From Xestospongia bergquistia (taxonomy: Eukaryota; Porifera; Demospongiae; Haplosclerida; Petrosiidae): a stretch of DNA of 64,000 nt. The notes beneath the pieces were generated by a model. It did not search any database and was not told where the DNA came from. It saw only the letters and a program-made list of their open reading frames with translations. Made by a program: the position numbers and the translations under genes. This document shows, piece after piece, positions 61,335 through 64,000 of this stretch (the stretch's first letter is position 1; each line of letters opens with the position of its first letter). The DNA lies in NCBI GenBank assembly GCA_963965975.1, contig OZ014412.1, forward strand, positions 11,670,849-11,734,848, read 5' to 3'.

Positions 61335-62180
61335 AAATTTAAACAGTGTATGATGTATTACTACATCAGTTCCAACTATTAGTATACCAGTTTCATCTAT
61401 TAGTACACCAATACCATGTATTACTATACCATTGCCATCTATAAGTAGAGCAGTTGCATCTATGATTATATATTACCTTTGCATCCAATCTAATGAGATA
61501 GCTATTAGCTCTTGGAAGATGTTTGAAAAAAAATAGAATTAGCTATTCTCATCAAAGCTCTACTAGATACTATTCTTAAGGCTGAAGCCAAAAAATATAT
61601 TTATTTATATTTTCAGGAAATGAAAGTGATAGGATGATAATAAGGATGAGGTGGTAGCATTTTCAGTAAATCTGGTACATTTTGTATTATAAATATAATA
61701 TGTAATATGTGGGAGATGCATCACAATACTGTTAAGTGTTAGTGAAAAAAACAAGTATTTACAAGTCATCTCCTCATCCAGACTGTCCTTATACTTGAGA
61801 GACACTGCTACAAATACTACAATCAAAATGTCCACACAAATATATATTGGGAAAAATCTTAAGACGAAATTCAAAGCAAGTGTACATATCTGTAGTCTTC
61901 ATCATTAGTTTTATATTGATAACTTCATTAGGAAATTGAGGATTATATAGGAATTGAAACACTATATTATAATTTAAAAATTTGTCATAATTAATTCATG
62001 GCCCAAGTTGTCAACTATACTAAATATTAACTATAAGTATTTAAGAAAATATCTTTAAAGCTATTTTGTACATTATAAAAAGAAAATACATAATTAATTA
62101 TCAATATTAAGGTATGTAACAGATACTGTTGATTAAATAAAAGTATGGAATACATGAACATTATTAATTGTAAATCAAAT
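61335..62180. repeat. Third copy of the 45680-46640 non-coding block
   Basis: Closely follows copy 1, with the transposon at its left edge and a small deletion near 61530-61560. Confidence 0.85.
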
Positions 62181-64000
62181 TAAACTTGTTTATAGTCTAG
62201 TTTGGTTTCTAATTTCTTAGTGTCAGCCACTTTACCAACAGCCTTCATGAAATGTTCATTAACAACATAATCACGTTCAGCACGAATAGCAAAGATTCCT
62301 AACAGGAAATATTTAGAATGTAAACAATGAACATAAATTAAAGAAATAAGATTATAATTTAGAGAGTCAGTGTTAAATTTTTGTTTTGGAAATGTATAAA
62401 CTAAAGAATTACCAAAAGCTATGGAGCAAACAAAAACCAAATACAAGTATCAAATCAAGCCGTTATGTACTGTCTGACAAAATTTGTTTACCCATATTTT
62501 AATTATTCATACAAAAACAAATGAATGTAGACAATCAAACTGTAATTTATCACATGATACAAAACTATTATTAATAAGACACAAAAATACCAGGCAATAA
62601 AAATACTATAACTGCTTTTCCAACTTGGCACGCTTGGCTATGTTCCTCTATGTACACATTCTCTTTAGAAAGTATCTATTCTGTGACATTTTAACACACA
62701 AAACTATGTATATATGTTAGTGTACATACCTGCTTCAGTGCAAACATTTCTAAGATCAGCACCATTAAAATCCTCAGAGAGTTTGACAACTCCTTCATAA
62801 TCTACACATGATATTCAAGTAACATAACTATTATGATCAATAGTTTACAAATTACCTACTTCTCCCATTTTAGTAATAGGAGCAGCATGGATCTTAAGAA
62901 TATCTAGTCTGGCTAGTTCATTATGAAGTGGAATCTCTACATAATAAATACTATACATATACATGAATATCATCATATACCTATTTTTCTATCTAATCGT
63001 CCAGGTCGAAGGAGGGCGGGGTCAAGGACATCAGGTCTTTTAGTTGTCATTATCATTTTAACCTGAGTACATGCACATATACATGTACATTTTCATGTAT
63101 TGTATATACCTGTCCAAGAGTATCAAAGACATCCATTTGATTCAATGATTCCATCAAAATTCTCTGAATTTCACGATCAGCAGATGTTCCCTCAGGAAAC
63201 CATTTACCTCCTAAAAAAGAGAAAGCATAAACATGCAGAATAAAATGTTAAAATTTTTGAAAATGTCAATAAACACATATAAGAACAATACATAATAAGT
63301 AAATAATGTAAGTATTGAATAGGACAATGTACTCACCAATGGCATCAATTTCATCCATTAATATAATACAAGGTTGATGGTCTTTTGCATAAGCTATGTA
63401 TAAAAAGACATTAAAAATATCTATTAGTTAGCACAGACAGCTTTATTTAATATATCACAATTTTCACATCACATTTATATGATATCTATAATACACTATA
63501 TTACTAATTTAGTAGTAATTATAGTTACATACAAAATATAGGACACAATAGACAATGAAATCCTCAGATTTACTTACTTACCATACATTTCTCTTATATG
63601 ACGAGCACTCTCTCCAATGTATTTATCAACAATAGCGCTAGATGCCACCTTCAACAAATTAGCATCTAACTGCTTAGCTACTGCACGAGCTAACAAAGTC
63701 TTTCCTGTCCCTATTATAAAAAGAGTTAAATGATACTATGCGATATCTATTGGTTTGTATATTTACCAGGTGGTCCATAGAGAAGACAACCTTTAGGAGA
63801 GTTAATCCCTACTCGTTGAAACAACTCAGGATTCATTAAAGGTAACTCAATAACCTGTATATAGTATAGAGTTGTTAATATTTGGTAATGATGGATTTGC
63901 TTTCTCAAAATGAACAGTATATTTAATATTCCTAATTAATAAGGATCTTACCTCTCTTAGTTCTCGTATCTGTTCACTGAGTCCACCCACAGATGCATAT
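62180..64000 (-). CDS. PSMC6: 26S proteasome ATPase Rpt4 (PSMC6) copy 3, open as far as seen (runs off the right edge)
   Basis: The TAA stop is at 62180-62182. Exons, reversed: [12 protein letters not shown]-terminus and [19 protein letters not shown] (62.3-62.18 kb), [20 protein letters not shown] (62.8-62.73 kb), [20 protein letters not shown] (62.93-62.86 kb), [18 protein letters not shown] with both arginine fingers (63.03-62.99 kb), [20 protein letters not shown] (63.2-63.1 kb), [12 protein letters not shown] (63.37-63.33 kb), [20 protein letters not shown] (63.7 kb), [20 protein letters not shown] (63.85-63.8 kb) and [13 protein letters not shown] (63.98-63.95 kb), with the Gly-Gly that copies 1 and 2 lost to TGA. 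No stop or frameshift was seen. Several family-conserved positions differ (F to L before the Walker [27 protein letters not shown]), so function is uncertain. Confidence 0.82.

Overview
Organism and overall character. This is AT-rich eukaryotic nuclear DNA. Genes are split into many small exons, mostly by introns of about 45-100 bp with GT/AG ends, and animal-type genes are present (inositol trisphosphate receptor, homeobox, TFIIA large subunit, proteasome ATPase Rpt4). An invertebrate animal with short introns fits best, for example a demosponge. That placement is inference from gene content and intron size, not from a marker gene. I see no rRNA, tRNA, CRISPR array or bacterial-type operon.

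Left part, 1-40 kb: two inositol 1,4,5-trisphosphate receptor (IP3R) paralogues, both on the minus strand. Gene A starts at 14921 and runs leftwards off the window. It supplies the N-terminal beta-trefoil and MIR domains and the following helical RIH/ARM repeats. Gene B (39842 to 24353) repeats the A exons from about 4.85 kb leftwards and then continues through the RIH-associated region, the six-helix channel and the C-terminal linker to a stop codon. B lacks every N-terminal exon. Its 5' side is cut at a TA tract and then runs into a minisatellite. Between the two genes lie two C-terminal exons of a TFIIA large-subunit gene, now 4.85 kb apart, with an inverted copy of IP3R exons between them. 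Mobile DNA is dense here: a PIF/Harbinger-like element carrying a decayed P2X7-type cysteine-rich domain gene and a THAP gene (12775-14383), a GC-rich 166-bp hairpin, a Ty3/gypsy element laid out in circularly permuted order (28.7-32.6 kb), a second gypsy integrase fragment, a hAT-like TIR element and several foldback elements.

Right part, 40-64 kb: a tandem array of roughly 8-kb units. Each unit holds a 92-bp minisatellite block, a PRD-like homeobox gene on the plus strand and a proteasome ATPase Rpt4 (PSMC6) copy on the minus strand. Homeobox copies start at 43435 (intact), 51304 with 51713 (broken) and 59147 (frameshifted). Rpt4 copies lie at 46650-48935 and 53553-56500 (both broken, sharing one nonsense mutation) and 62180 to the end of the window (open as far as seen, but with unusual substitutions). 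The third unit also carries an ISL2EU-like transposon with 2-bp AT target duplications, for which the other two units give empty sites.

How it fits together. The window is a young, rearranging segmental-duplication landscape: gene fragments are copied in direct and inverted orientation and joined at TA tracts, hairpins and minisatellites. The best candidates for working genes are IP3R A, the homeobox gene at 43435 and perhaps the Rpt4 copy at the right edge. IP3R B is a plausible but N-terminally truncated receptor.
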